Below, one piece after another: positions 43,250 through 52,768 of a stretch of 64,000 nucleotides of DNA. The stretch comes from Agarophyton chilense (Eukaryota > Rhodophyta > Florideophyceae > Gracilariales > Gracilariaceae): the NCBI GenBank assembly GCA_030374765.1, contig JARGXX010000132.1, positions 270,501 through 334,500 on the forward strand, given 5' to 3'. Made by a program: the position numbers and the translations under genes. Numbering within the stretch: the stretch's first letter is position 1; every line of letters begins with the position of its first letter. The notes beneath the pieces were generated by a model. The model was given only the letters and a program-made list of their open reading frames with translations, was not told the DNA's origin and made no database searches.

Positions 43250-44178
43250 AGGTGGAAGAGAACACGTCACAACCAGGTCCGGTTTGTCATATGAAGTGCA
43301 ACAACTATAAAGTACGTGCTTCAATTTGTTTCTTCGATCGCCTTGCGGTTCCGGTCACCTGCGTGTTGGAGACGTGGGCTGGCCCAAACGTCCTCAACTC
43401 CTGCGTCATACCTGAGGCAGTACTTCGGAACTTGAGCCGACCTCCCGACAACAACCCGCTGGTGGATGCAAATGAGCGCCCATTAAACCTTTGAGGTATG
43501 CTCACTACTGTGGTGCAGCTCGGACACCTCAAGGTAAGACTGCAATTCTTTGTTGTCGACCGTTTACCAACTGACTGCCTACTAGGTACGAACTTCAATG
43601 ACAGACATGTCAAAGCAATCCTTCCTGGTTCCCATATCGTCGCCCTACGTCACGGGGGACGAGTTGCCATTTTTGGTTATACGGAAACCAAACGGGGATG
43701 GTTCGTCAAACCGAAGAAGAGGATATCCACCGAAACGGTCTCCAACAAAGTGCGCATTACCAAACAGGTTGTTATCCCGCCAATGCACCAAATATTGGTA
43801 CCGGTGTCGTGTGCGACACCCGGGCTGGTCATACTACAAAACCATCCGAGGTGCGCACATCGGCACCTCACCTTGATGGCCAACGGGATTGTCGACAACA
43901 TCCCAAATCAACCCTTTAAGGTGTGTCTCAGCAACTTCAGCAGTCACGACGTGAAGTTGCCGAAATATACCAATGTTGGCATCGCACTACCGGCACCACA
44001 AGGGGTCTTCACCGTAGCTCACACTGATCTCGGCGAGGTCGCCTTCGATAAGGAAGCGGGGTGCGCAAATGCGTCCACAACCACAAAGGTATCTATAAAT
44101 ACCAACTTGGAATCAAAGCTAACCGATAAGGCATCGGTAGGCAAAGAAAAGGAACCTGACCCTGAGAGACAATGGTAA
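43198..44178 (+). pseudogene. Protease and pre-RT segment, G5
   Basis: The pol frame is -1 to gag and overlaps it by at least 52 bp (43198-43249), the arrangement used for programmed -1 frameshifting. The protease active site reads V-L-E-T-W-A at 43363-43380 instead of V-L-D-T-G-A, so it cannot work. A TGA follows near 43493. Downstream lies TDCLLGTNFNDRHVKAI (protease end) and then the conserved pre-RT domain (HQILVPVSCATPGLVILQN, HLTLMANGIVDNIP). The frame stops at 44178. Confidence 0.8.
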
Positions 44179-44382
44179 CATACAGTCCAGATCGGTGAAA
44201 ATAACGGCGGACTGCGGGGCCTTATTCTCAACCTTCTGGAGGAGTTCGAAACCATGTGCTCAGGCCATCTGGGCTAAATTAAGGCCACACAGCATCGCAT
44301 CGAGCTCCTCCCTGACTCGAAGCCGATTTATCAGCAACCATACCGTGCAGGTCCGAAGGCGAGAGAAATAGAACTCAAAGAA

Positions 44383-44985
44383 GTGGAGCGAATGCTCTGC
44401 GAAGGTGTAATTGAACCAGCTAACTCAGATTGGGCTAGTCCCGTGGTTCTGGTTCAGAAGAAAGAAGATAAACGTTTGAGGTTCTGCGTGGACTATAGGA
44501 GGCTCAATACCATGACCGTCAGGGACTCGTACCCAGTACCTAGAATGGATGAGTGCATCGACTCCTTGGGAGATGCACAGATATTTACTACGTTGAATGC
44601 CAATTGTGGTTATTGGCAGCTACCCGTAGGTGAAGAAGATCGACACAAAACGACTTTCACGTGCCATGCAGGTTTGTTTCGCTTCACGCGGATGCCATTC
44701 GGGTTGCACAATGCTCCAGCCACCTTTCAAAGGGCGCTGGACATCATCCTTTCGAAGGTTAAATGGACAACCGCCTTGGTATACATCGATGATGTAATCA
44801 TCTATTCCAGATCGGTAAAAGAGCGTTTTTCTCACGTACGCACCGTACCAACCCTTTTAGCTGAGGCGGGGATGACGCTGAAGCTACGCAAATGCGTCTT
44901 CTTTACCAGAACGGTTGAATACCTGGGCCACATCACAGGCCCTGGTACCCTAGAGGTTGCGTCGAGCAACATTAGAGCCGTATAG
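44383..44985 (+). pseudogene. Reverse transcriptase, G5
   Basis: Same frame as protease. It has SPVVLVQKKEDKRLRFCVDY, TTLNANCGYWQLPV (the first catalytic Asp is Asn), MPFGLHNAPATFQ, and an intact YIDDVIIYSRS box. The thumb motif is LKLRKCVFFTRTVEYLGHI. It ends at a TAG at 44983. Upstream, 44179-44382 continues the same frame with a further stop near 44275. Confidence 0.88.
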
Positions 44986-44994
44986 GAGGTCAAG

Positions 44995-45860
44995 TTGCCA
45001 CGATCTCCGACAGACGTTCGATCCTTTAAAGGTTTATGCAACGTTTATCGTCGCTTCGTAAAAGGATTGGCGAAAATACCGGCTTCCCTCAACAAGAAAC
45101 TCCAGAAAGGTGAACCTGAACGGTTGGAGAATCTATCGAACGACGAAATGGATACCTTTGAGGAATTGAAACGAGCGCTGTTGTCGCCGCCAATCTTAGC
45201 GTTACCGAAAACAGGTCTACCGTACACGCTGGATACAGATGCATCTCATGCCCAAATTGGTTGTTGTCTCGTGCAGGAGCAGCACAACGGAGACAAATTA
45301 CCTATAGGGTACTGGAGCCGCGCTATGAATGAGGCGGAGCAGAACTACATGGTACCCGATAAAGAATGTCTAGCAGTAGTGTGGAGCATGTTGATGCTCC
45401 ATCCATATCTTTATGGTGAGTGCTTTACGTTGCGCACGGACCACGACGCCTTAAGGTGGATCCTCGGACTCGCAGATGCGTCTGGTAGACTTGCCCGTTG
45501 GAGGTTGAGACTGTCGGAGTTTGAATACGACGTACGGTACCGTCCAGGTATCAAGCACAACATGGCGGATGCTATGTCACGCTTAAATACCTCAGGGTTA
45601 GAGGCAGAACCGGTGGGCGATGATATCCCTTGCTTTTTGGTGTCATCAAACCAAAATGGTACCGGCGAACACCTAAAAAGATGTTGCGACTTATCTGAAA
45701 AAGGTGCCTTGAGGAACACCGACATGGCAACGCAGATACTGACTCTAGAGGAAACACACGTCATGCCCGTAACCCGAGAGGAGTTTCTACGAGAACAGGC
45801 CCAAGATGTGTACTGCAGAACGCTGGCTGACCAAATTGGTTTCGAAGGATCACAATTCGA
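44995..45860 (+). pseudogene. RNase H, G5
   Basis: The frame reopens immediately after the TAG. It carries the RT connection (TDVRSFKGLCNVYRRFVKGL), then RNase H: TLDTDASHAQIGCCLVQ, PDKECLAVVWSM, LRTDHDALRWIL, ARWRLRLSEFEYDVRY and ADAMSRLN. All usual motifs are present. It continues without a break into integrase. Confidence 0.88.
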
Positions 45861-46600
45861 TGTGGACCATAATGGGTACATCGTGAGAAGATCAACCTTG
45901 GATGGTAGCCTTCAAAAGATGATCCTGAAGGCATTGCGCCCGAGAGTCTCGTATCTCGCGCACTACCCGCGACTATCGGGACACCCCGGTGCCACCAGGA
46001 TGTATTACAAATTGAGGCAACGGTTCTATTGGCGTCATATGGTCCATGATGTCTATATCTTTGTAGGTCAATGCAAATCCTATGTTCGTACCCGCGGTGG
46101 TATTCGAAAGCATAAAAAGTACCTCAAGCTGTTTACAGCAGCGGGTCCGCTGGAGTTTGTTGCGATAGACCTTCTAGGACCACTTCCCAAAACCAAGAAT
46201 GGGTATCAGCACATTCTAGTGATCACCGAGAGGTTCCCGAAGTTCACGAGAGCGATACCTTTAAAGGAGGCGAAGTCAACCACGCAGGCGATGGCGTTCC
46301 TCAACAATTGGGTCTACCCGTATGGTGCACCACTGCACCTACTTACCTAGAATGGTTCAAACTTTGCATCGAAGTTCTTCGAAGCAGTCTGTAACCTCTT
46401 GGGTATCAAGCACTATTTCACTACTGCCTACCACCCGCAGACGAACGGACAGGTCGAGCGCTTTAACCACACACTGGTATCAAGGCTACGACACTATACG
46501 GAAGAGCACCAAACTGGATGGGATGAGCTGGTGCAACCGCTCACCTACTCCTATAACCTTTAGGTACCCCGGTCAACGCAGACCACTCCCTTTGATTTGG
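45861..46600 (+). pseudogene. Integrase, G5
   Basis: The zinc region is YLAHYPRLSGHPGAT then CKSYVRT (the second Cys is lost). Catalytic core: AIDLLGPLPK gives the first Asp. The second motif reads L-L-T-stop-N-G-S-N-F, that is, a TAG at 46348-46350 sits exactly at the catalytic Asp codon. The third motif, TNGQVERFNH, keeps its Glu. Another TAG occurs near 46561 (Y-S-Y-N-L-stop). Confidence 0.87.
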
Positions 46601-47487
46601 TTCTTTCGCAACACCCCCCAGGTATTGTAGTGCAGGGAGATCATACCACCAGCACTGCAGCTGGCACACTGATCCCTGCCCAAATCAAGCGAAATATCCT
46701 TGAGAGGTTGAGGAGGGCTCTCAAACATGCAGAGAGCCACCTCACTGCAGCCCAGAAGCGGTACAAGGCCGACCACGACCGTAGGGTAACCAAAGTGGTC
46801 TCTGTATCGTTGGAAAAAAATGTCAACATAGACAACCCACCTTCAGGTAAAAGACCACGACCGGGTGATGAAGCGGACGATGAAGCTATTGATAGAGATA
46901 TCAATTCGAAGCTTCTACCCAAATCATTGGGACCTTATAAGGTATTGAACGCATCTGACCACATCCTTACGGCTGACCAGGACGGAATACCGAATACGAT
47001 ATCAATCGAACGTATTACGGTAGCACCTGAAACGGTTCAACATCGCATGGAGGCAGGCACCTCAGCCCGAGAGCCCAGAGCGGTAGCTCTGCGCACTGGA
47101 CCTTCGGAGGACCCCACCCCAATTGAGGTGAATGATGAATTACAACGGGATGATCCGGATTACATCCCTCTAACAGGGACGGAAATGGAACCTCACACGG
47201 TAACAGCGGAAGCTCCCGACCCGGCTCCCACGCACGAAGCTCCCAACTCGGAACACATGAACCCTCGAGGTGGCATTCCCCCGAAAGATCAGGACCAAAC
47301 CTCAGAGGGATTTCCCGTTGACCGTCTTGTGGGCCACACGCGAACCTACAATGGTCTGAAGTACACCGTCAGGTGGTACGGCTGGGGTCCAGAAGGGGAC
47401 ACCCTCGAACCCCCATCTGCAATGCCCCCACAGTTCCGTATCAGGTATTGGCGCCGTCAAAAGGAGCCGATGCCTGCAGACGGCTAA
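46597..47487 (+). pseudogene. Integrase C-terminus and chromodomain, G5
   Basis: Open for 296 codons in the pol frame. It has the GPYKVLNASDHIL barrel-like region and ISIERIT motif of the integrase C-terminal domain, a long Pro/Thr/Glu-rich linker, and a terminal chromodomain (VDRLVGHTRTYNGLKYTV, RWYGWGPEGDTLEPP, FRIRYWRRQ). The usual E-D-T-W is D-T-L, so an aromatic cage residue is missing. TAA at 47487. Confidence 0.85.
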
Positions 47488-47647
47488 CCTTAGACCTTCG
47501 TGGTACTTATGCCTAAGGAAGGGGGAGAAAAGACGTCGTTTTTCGCAGAAGGTGGACGTATAAGCGTGTCAGACTACCTACAAGGGAGGGCACGAAAGAA
47601 CAACCAAATGTAACAGTAGAGGAGACAAGAAGAGACAACAATTTACT

Positions 47648-48681
47648 TCAAGAAGGACCTGTCGGTTTAGGAGCAATAGAATCAGGAATACCCGTGTTAT
47701 TGACTACCCACGGAGGAAAACCCGCAGAAATGCTAGGAGCCATCGACCTAAGAGGTAGCGAAGGAGCGGTAGCCCCGCCACTGGGGAGAGGAGTCGAAAC
47801 CAAAAGAGGATGAACGAAAAGAACCGCCGGAGCAGGTTGCAAAACCGCAGGGTTCAAGTTGGCACCTAGAAGGGGATCTGTCAAAGGATCAGATGGAGCA
47901 GCAGCAGAGACACTTGCCAGATTGGCAACCTGACGGGTGGCCAGTTGGTACATGTCCAACTGGAACTGATTCCGAAACTCTCCAAGTTGGTTCAGCGCCT
48001 TCATGTATTGCGCATGGCGCGGCAGCAAACCTTCAAGGAGCGTTAATGCAGCAACCACGAAGGTAGGCCCAGCCCTCTGAAAGTTGGTGACGCAAGACTG
48101 GCGAATTCGAGCCAGCAAACCGACCACGGCCGAAGAATCCATCATAGGTTAAGGCGGAGGACGAGCAATACCCGCCAACAGAGGTCGAACCGGACCAGCA
48201 ACCCGCGAGGAGCTCGGTTGAATAGGAGTCACACCCGTAGGGATAGGCGACTTACGACCTTGAGGTAACGGCTCGGACGGGAAGGGACCAATCCGACCTT
48301 AAGGGCATAACTGCAGGGGTATCAATCCCCTCGGAATCTCCGACTTCTTCGACCTCAATGGTAACCGGCATCTCACGTATCTCGAGCTCTGGTGCTGCTT
48401 GTGGGGACGAACCACCCCTTCGAGGTATCGATGACGAATCCACGATGCAGCCCGAGGTGCACCGACGTGGTACCGAATGGTTTCGAACGCATGCGCGGAG
48501 GCGGCGCGATCCTGTCATTTCCTTGAGGGTAAACAGGAATGCAAAACCGGAAAAAGGTCGCGTAATTACCGACGGGGCCGCTCAACACCAATAAGGTCTT
48601 ACAACCGGAAGCTCCCACCACGGACCCAGGCCAACACCTCAAAGGTTGTATCGACGCAGGCTCAGGCCCTACCAGCGCCAC
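47648..48681 (-). pseudogene. Antisense ORF (aORF) of G5
   Basis: Minus-strand coding remnants lie between the chromodomain and 3' LTR, on the strand opposite pol. The C-terminal piece 48145-47648 is open for 165 codons and begins right after a stop. It starts MMDSSAVVGLLARIRQSC, has a helical stretch (GEFRNQFQLDMYQLATRQ), then a Pro/Ser/Ala-rich tail. M-D-x-(S/A) followed by V/L-rich helix and G-P matches the SMDIATVLREAC segment of the G1/G3 aORF, so homology is likely. Upstream pieces 48518-48252 and 48681-48373 are in other frames. Its stop is 160 bp from the pol stop. Function unknown. Confidence 0.5.
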
Positions 48682-49285
48682 GAGTCAATCCTTACAAGGT
48701 AGACGAAACCTGAAAGGTCGAGAAGGCAGGAAACCTTCGGGGAAAAGCCGGCCACCACGGTTACGGTCGCGACGCCGCCAATTAAGGGCGACAATACCTG
48801 AAAGGTTGTCGAGCGGCCTGGCGGAACGGCGCACGCCGGGACCTAGGAGGGAACTAAAATTTGAATAACCGGGAAGGGTGGGATGCCAACTTGGTTAGAC
48901 AGGGGGCTATGCGGAAGCAGAACCGCAAGCAAGCAGGGCCGCTACCGAAAAGGTGTTCGAGAGCGTGCTAGCTACACTGCATCGGCCTCATGACAGTTCC
49001 TACCTGAGTGGTTGTCGCTCAATTCGTGCGCCGACGTCATCGCGCGCTCTCCCCCAACTGATACTGGCGCCGAGTTCTGAGCCTCAAGGGATTCAGCGCT
49101 GCGCCCAGACACTACTCCGATGCCTGCGCCGCTGTCGCTCGCTACAACTCTATGGTGTGATGAAGGGAGACACGGGGCGTGCCTCACGGGTAGGAAGGGG
49201 GTCTGTCGTATAGTGGCGGAAGGGCTGACCTTTGAGGTTGTCAGTATACTACTCTGACCTCGTAGGTGATGGACGAGAGGAATAA
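48682..49285 (-). other. Leader/3' region of G5 between aORF and LTR
   Basis: No convincing coding sequence. By position it corresponds to the aORF upstream region of G1 and G3 and may include a decayed aORF N-terminus. A purine-rich run (GATGGACGAGAGGAATAA) directly before the 3' LTR at 49286 is a plausible polypurine tract. Confidence 0.4.
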
Positions 49286-49837
49286 TCGGCCACGCAGCTC
49301 CGGGCGAGCTACCATCTAGGTGTTGTCAGCCACGTGTAGTGTTGACATGTACCTTCTGGTTGAGTAATTGTTAGTGATAGTAATCGTAATTATGTGTATT
49401 TTAGTACAGTAGTTGAGTGGCTACCTGGCACTGTAGCCAGTGTTGGCCAGGTCTCTGACACTAGGTAAGAGACCGTGCCTTGCTGGTACCTCCCGGGTGA
49501 TCTGGAGAGTGCAGTCTACTGCATATAGGAAACTACACCTCCCCCATCCTTATCTGATAAAGACAGGCATTACTTGGGTCACGACTATACCTTTTGGTTT
49601 ATCGTTTCTCAACAACCACACAGGCTATCCCGCGCGTCGACGCCTACCATCGTTCACCTACACGGTATAGGCTAGTTGCCCCGCCGTTTGCCCCTGCGGA
49701 TTTTCACGGTGCCCTGTTACCATCGAGGTTTACTACGTCCACCTTCTAAGGTTGAGCGTCAACACGCTCCCTACGGTTGAGTGTTACTACGCTCCCGAGA
49801 CAAGACAGTAGCATACCCCAGAGGTGATTGTCCGACA
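49286..49837 (+). repeat. 3' LTR of G5
   Basis: 552 bp, TCGGCCACGCAG to TTGTCCGACA. Same length as the 5' LTR and about 95% identical by eye. Confidence 0.88.
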
Positions 49838-49924
49838 ATTTGCACGTTTCTTGCAAAGAACAACATTTGTATGGAGTATCCGGTAAAAGAAGGATATTTA
49901 GTAACTTTCGTACCATTTCTTGTA

Positions 49925-51448
49925 GTGACCAAAATTTGAATAGAACACCTCCGTGTGTTTCCTTTTCTCGGTTCGTCTGTAACTTGAACAAATCATATTA
50001 AGCCGCACGCTACTGTACCGTATCACAAATAAACAGCAACAGAAAGAAACCAAACCAAAGGTTTTCTACCCATGTAATTGAAAAACGGTTACTCAGAACA
50101 CAAAATTAGAATAATAATAAGAACATTTTATGACCGTTCTAATCACAATTTTTATCTCTACATAAACCAAACTAACCTAAAAGCATAGTTATCATCTTCT
50201 TCTTACGTTCATAGTTCTATACGCCGCCAAAAATGTGTACAGAACTATATATAGCCATTACAAAAGGTACTATTGATGTTTTTTAGAGGACATTTTTCTT
50301 TCAACAAAATTTATAAGAAGAAAAACGAAAGCCGGCAAATTGTAAAAGCTTATTTTAAGAATAGAAAATAATATGGAAAGAACTTTAAAAAAATGTAAGG
50401 TATCTAAGAAATTTACGCGTTTCCTTCTCCTCGAAGCATTTATAAGAAACATTATTCTGCATATCAATTAAAACAATCTCAATCTACCTGTGACCAGTCG
50501 GATTGTGCAAAAATTTATAGATTTATATACAGCTATGAAGTAAATGAAGATATGAAAGCACCAAAATTGGTGCAGATACATTTTGAGAGTAAGTATGAGT
50601 ACGAACAAATCTATCAGTTGTTTTTGATGGGGAAATGCTCTAACTTTGATTTTTGGATAGAAAATTTAATCAGGATGTTCATGATAACTAGCAATACTAG
50701 TTTCACGATCTACGCTAAGTAGAAGAAGTTGTATTCTAGAAGATCGGCTGTTGAATGAGAAGTTATGGTATGGAGTGCATTTCTTAAATACTAATAAAGT
50801 AACCTCTCTTTGGTTCACGAGTAGTAAAGATTTTAAATAGCATTGCAATGCTTTGGAAAATTATTTTTCTGTAATTTTTTCTTAGGTATAAATTGAAAGC
50901 TTGATTTTTCAGCAATACAATGCCTCTATACAACGTCCTAAATATACAAATAAGTTGTTCGGATCTAAAAATATTTAATTAATGAAGTGGTCTGCAAGCA
51001 GTTCTGATTAAAAATTTATCAGGAATGTATGGATGTATTATTCTGTATCGTTTACGCAAATGCAAAGAAATAAAAGATTTACAATTCATTAAAAGTGCTA
51101 TTTTTGAATATTGCAGAAAATGGGGTCGATGTGTGATGTATAATTTGCTAAAAAGTATGGAGAGACGTTGTTTACAGGTATTGGAAAGAAGTGGGAAGAA
51201 GACGAGCTATTAAGATGTTCTTTTAGTGTACCATGAATGAAACAATGTTTATTCGTTCTATTCTAATTTCGCCCTCTACAGTAGCCTTTGCTTGTTTCTT
51301 GAAAAAACAGGAGCGTTATTATAAGATGGAACCAGTTTTGATGCTTGTTTTATTGGCTTTCTACGCAGGCTACGCTTTATTTAAAATACCCAGCAAGAAG
51401 TCAAATGACATAAAGAATGTGGGGGTGTTCTATTCTAATTTTGGTCTC
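49925..51448. mobile_element. AT-rich element with terminal inverted repeats (non-autonomous DNA transposon candidate)
   Basis: The left end GTGACCAAAATTTGAATAGA (49925 on) and the right end, read inward, GAGACCAAAATTAGAATAGA (51448 back) match at about 26 of 31 positions. Both are flanked by TGTA (49921-49924 and 51449-51452), a direct duplication. The 1524-bp interior is markedly AT-richer than both flanks and has no frame longer than about 75 codons, so no transposase is visible. Size and structure fit a MITE-like or deletion-derivative element. The superfamily is not assigned; a TGTA or central TA duplication is compatible with more than one. Confidence 0.6.
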
Positions 51449-51480
51449 TGTACATTCTGACAAGCTTCTGCATGGACACC

Positions 51481-51532
51481 GGCGCTTTAGAGACGCCGGT
51501 ATCCCCGGCGATCCGCTGGGGATACCAGCGCC
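51481..51532. other. Nested hairpin upstream of TECR
   Basis: GGTATCCCC (51498-51506) pairs perfectly with GGGGATACC (51518-51526), enclosed by GGCGCT (51481-51486) and AGCGCC (51527-51532), with an extra GACGCC on the left side. It lies about 195 bp before the TECR start codon, so it may be in the 5' UTR or promoter. Confidence 0.6.
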
Positions 51533-51726
51533 TTTGTAACGGCAAAAACTTAAGATTCTTGGTTCATTCTCGGTTTATCGCCTTATTGACGAGCGCCCTG
51601 ACCAAAACACACCAGCACATCATAGCAATCTTCAAGGCATCGATCTCGAACTTCTGCCTCGCCATTTTCTTCGGCACATCACATCGCCTTTTCTTTCCCT
51701 CTGCAGCACACGGCCAATAATCAATT

Positions 51727-52638
51727 ATGAAGATTTCGGTCGAATCACGAAGCGGACGCGATCTCGGGTCATATGTGCTTCAAGATGGTAGCTCTGTAGC
51801 TGCCCTCCAAAAGGCTTTTCACTTAACTCACAGGAAGTACTACCCCGATCGACAGCGTTTCTATGCAAAGCAAGATTCCAGTACTGCCAAAAAGCCGGCT
51901 GCAATATCTGCTGAAGACGTTTTGGCAGATGGTTGCACTCTTGTCTTCAAAGATCTGGGCCCGCAAATTCTCTGGAAGACTGTGTTCGTTGTAGAGTATC
52001 TAGGTCCTTTGTTGCTTTATCCTTTATTTTATATTCAGCCTTCTTGGATCTATGGTTCCTCCTATCCTCCAGTCTCCCCGGAAGCCAGGGAGGTACAACT
52101 TGCTGCTCTGATCGCATGGACTTTTCATTACGCCAAGAGGGAATTTGAAACTCTTTTCATTCACCGTTTTTCGCATGCCACCATGCCACTTCGAAACTTG
52201 TTTAAAAACTCCTCCTACTATTGGGGGTTTGCAGCATACGTTGCATACTTTGTTAATCATCCATTGTACACACCTCCATCGGTAGGACAAATGGTGGTTG
52301 GTATGAGTATCTTCTATCTCATGGAGTTTGGAAATTTCGGTGCCCATTGGACATTGAGAATGTTGCGTCCGCCTGGAACCAAAGTTAGAAAGATTCCTCG
52401 AGGCGGTTTGTTTGAATTTGTTTCATGTCCGAATTATACTATGGAGATTATGTCTTGGTTAGGGTTTAATATCATGACGAAGACCATTCCTGGAATACTT
52501 TTCATGCTCGCCGGTGCGTTTCAAATGCTCGTTTGGGCCCAAGGGAAGCATCGCCGCTACAAAAAGGAGTTCGATGGAAAGGGTAATCGTCCTTTGTATC
52601 CACCAAACAGGAAGATTCTTATTCCATTCATCTATTGA
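51727..52638 (+). CDS. TECR: Very-long-chain trans-2-enoyl-CoA reductase (TECR/Tsc13 family)
   Basis: This enzyme does the last, NADPH-dependent step of ER fatty acid elongation, reducing trans-2-enoyl-CoA to acyl-CoA; it serves sphingolipid and membrane lipid synthesis. The protein has 303 residues, close to the family norm of about 300-310, in a single exon. Residues 1-75 form a ubiquitin-like N-terminal domain; several hydrophobic segments follow (about 85-103, 165-180, 190-205, 245-270). The signature is PRGGLFEFVSCPNYTMEI (residues 224-241). Lys137 (HYAKREFET) and Tyr237 (CPNY) correspond to the residues shown to be essential in yeast Tsc13. It ends in the family-typical basic C-terminus (KILIPFIY). 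The start at 51727 is the only ATG giving the full N-terminal domain. The gene is tail to tail with the helicase gene, stops 130 bp apart. Confidence 0.95.
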   Translation: MKISVESRSGRDLGSYVLQDGSSVAALQKAFHLTHRKYYPDRQRFYAKQDSSTAKKPAAISAEDVLADGCTLVFKDLGPQILWKTVFVVEYLGPLLLYPLFYIQPSWIYGSSYPPVSPEAREVQLAALIAWTFHYAKREFETLFIHRFSHATMPLRNLFKNSSYYWGFAAYVAYFVNHPLYTPPSVGQMVVGMSIFYLMEFGNFGAHWTLRMLRPPGTKVRKIPRGGLFEFVSCPNYTMEIMSWLGFNIMTKTIPGILFMLAGAFQMLVWAQGKHRRYKKEFDGKGNRPLYPPNRKILIPFIY

Positions 52639-52768
52639 TATATCGAAGTCGCATGAGCTGTTTTTATTTACATGCTTAAGCGGAGCCCTCAAACAAGTGA
52701 AATTCACACATCACAAAGATCTTCGAGGCCGCCTTTTTCCATTCACTAGCACGCCGATGCCCCGATAA

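Larger units (their letters stand above)
40289..49837 (+). mobile_element. G5: complete Ty3/gypsy chromovirus with both LTRs, plus strand
   Basis: A 9.55-kb element bounded by two 552-bp LTRs that differ by eye at 25-30 positions (about 5%). Gag is in one frame and pol in the -1 frame; both stay in register over more than 6 kb with no indel, broken only by about eight stop codons. An antisense ORF lies between chromodomain and 3' LTR. No target duplication is evident: the left flank is G4 gag, the right flank is unrelated. Confidence 0.9.

Noticed and set aside
40988-47487. Stop-codon reassignment to explain in-frame TAG/TAA in G5
   Set aside because: About eight stops over 6 kb is what roughly 5% LTR divergence would give by neutral decay, one replaces a catalytic Asp, all three stop codons occur, and host genes in the window use them normally.
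1-49837. Bacterial operon or virus genome
   Set aside because: Chromodomains, LTRs with tRNA primer sites, a spliceosomal intron and eukaryotic ER and DNA-repair genes show a eukaryotic nuclear context.
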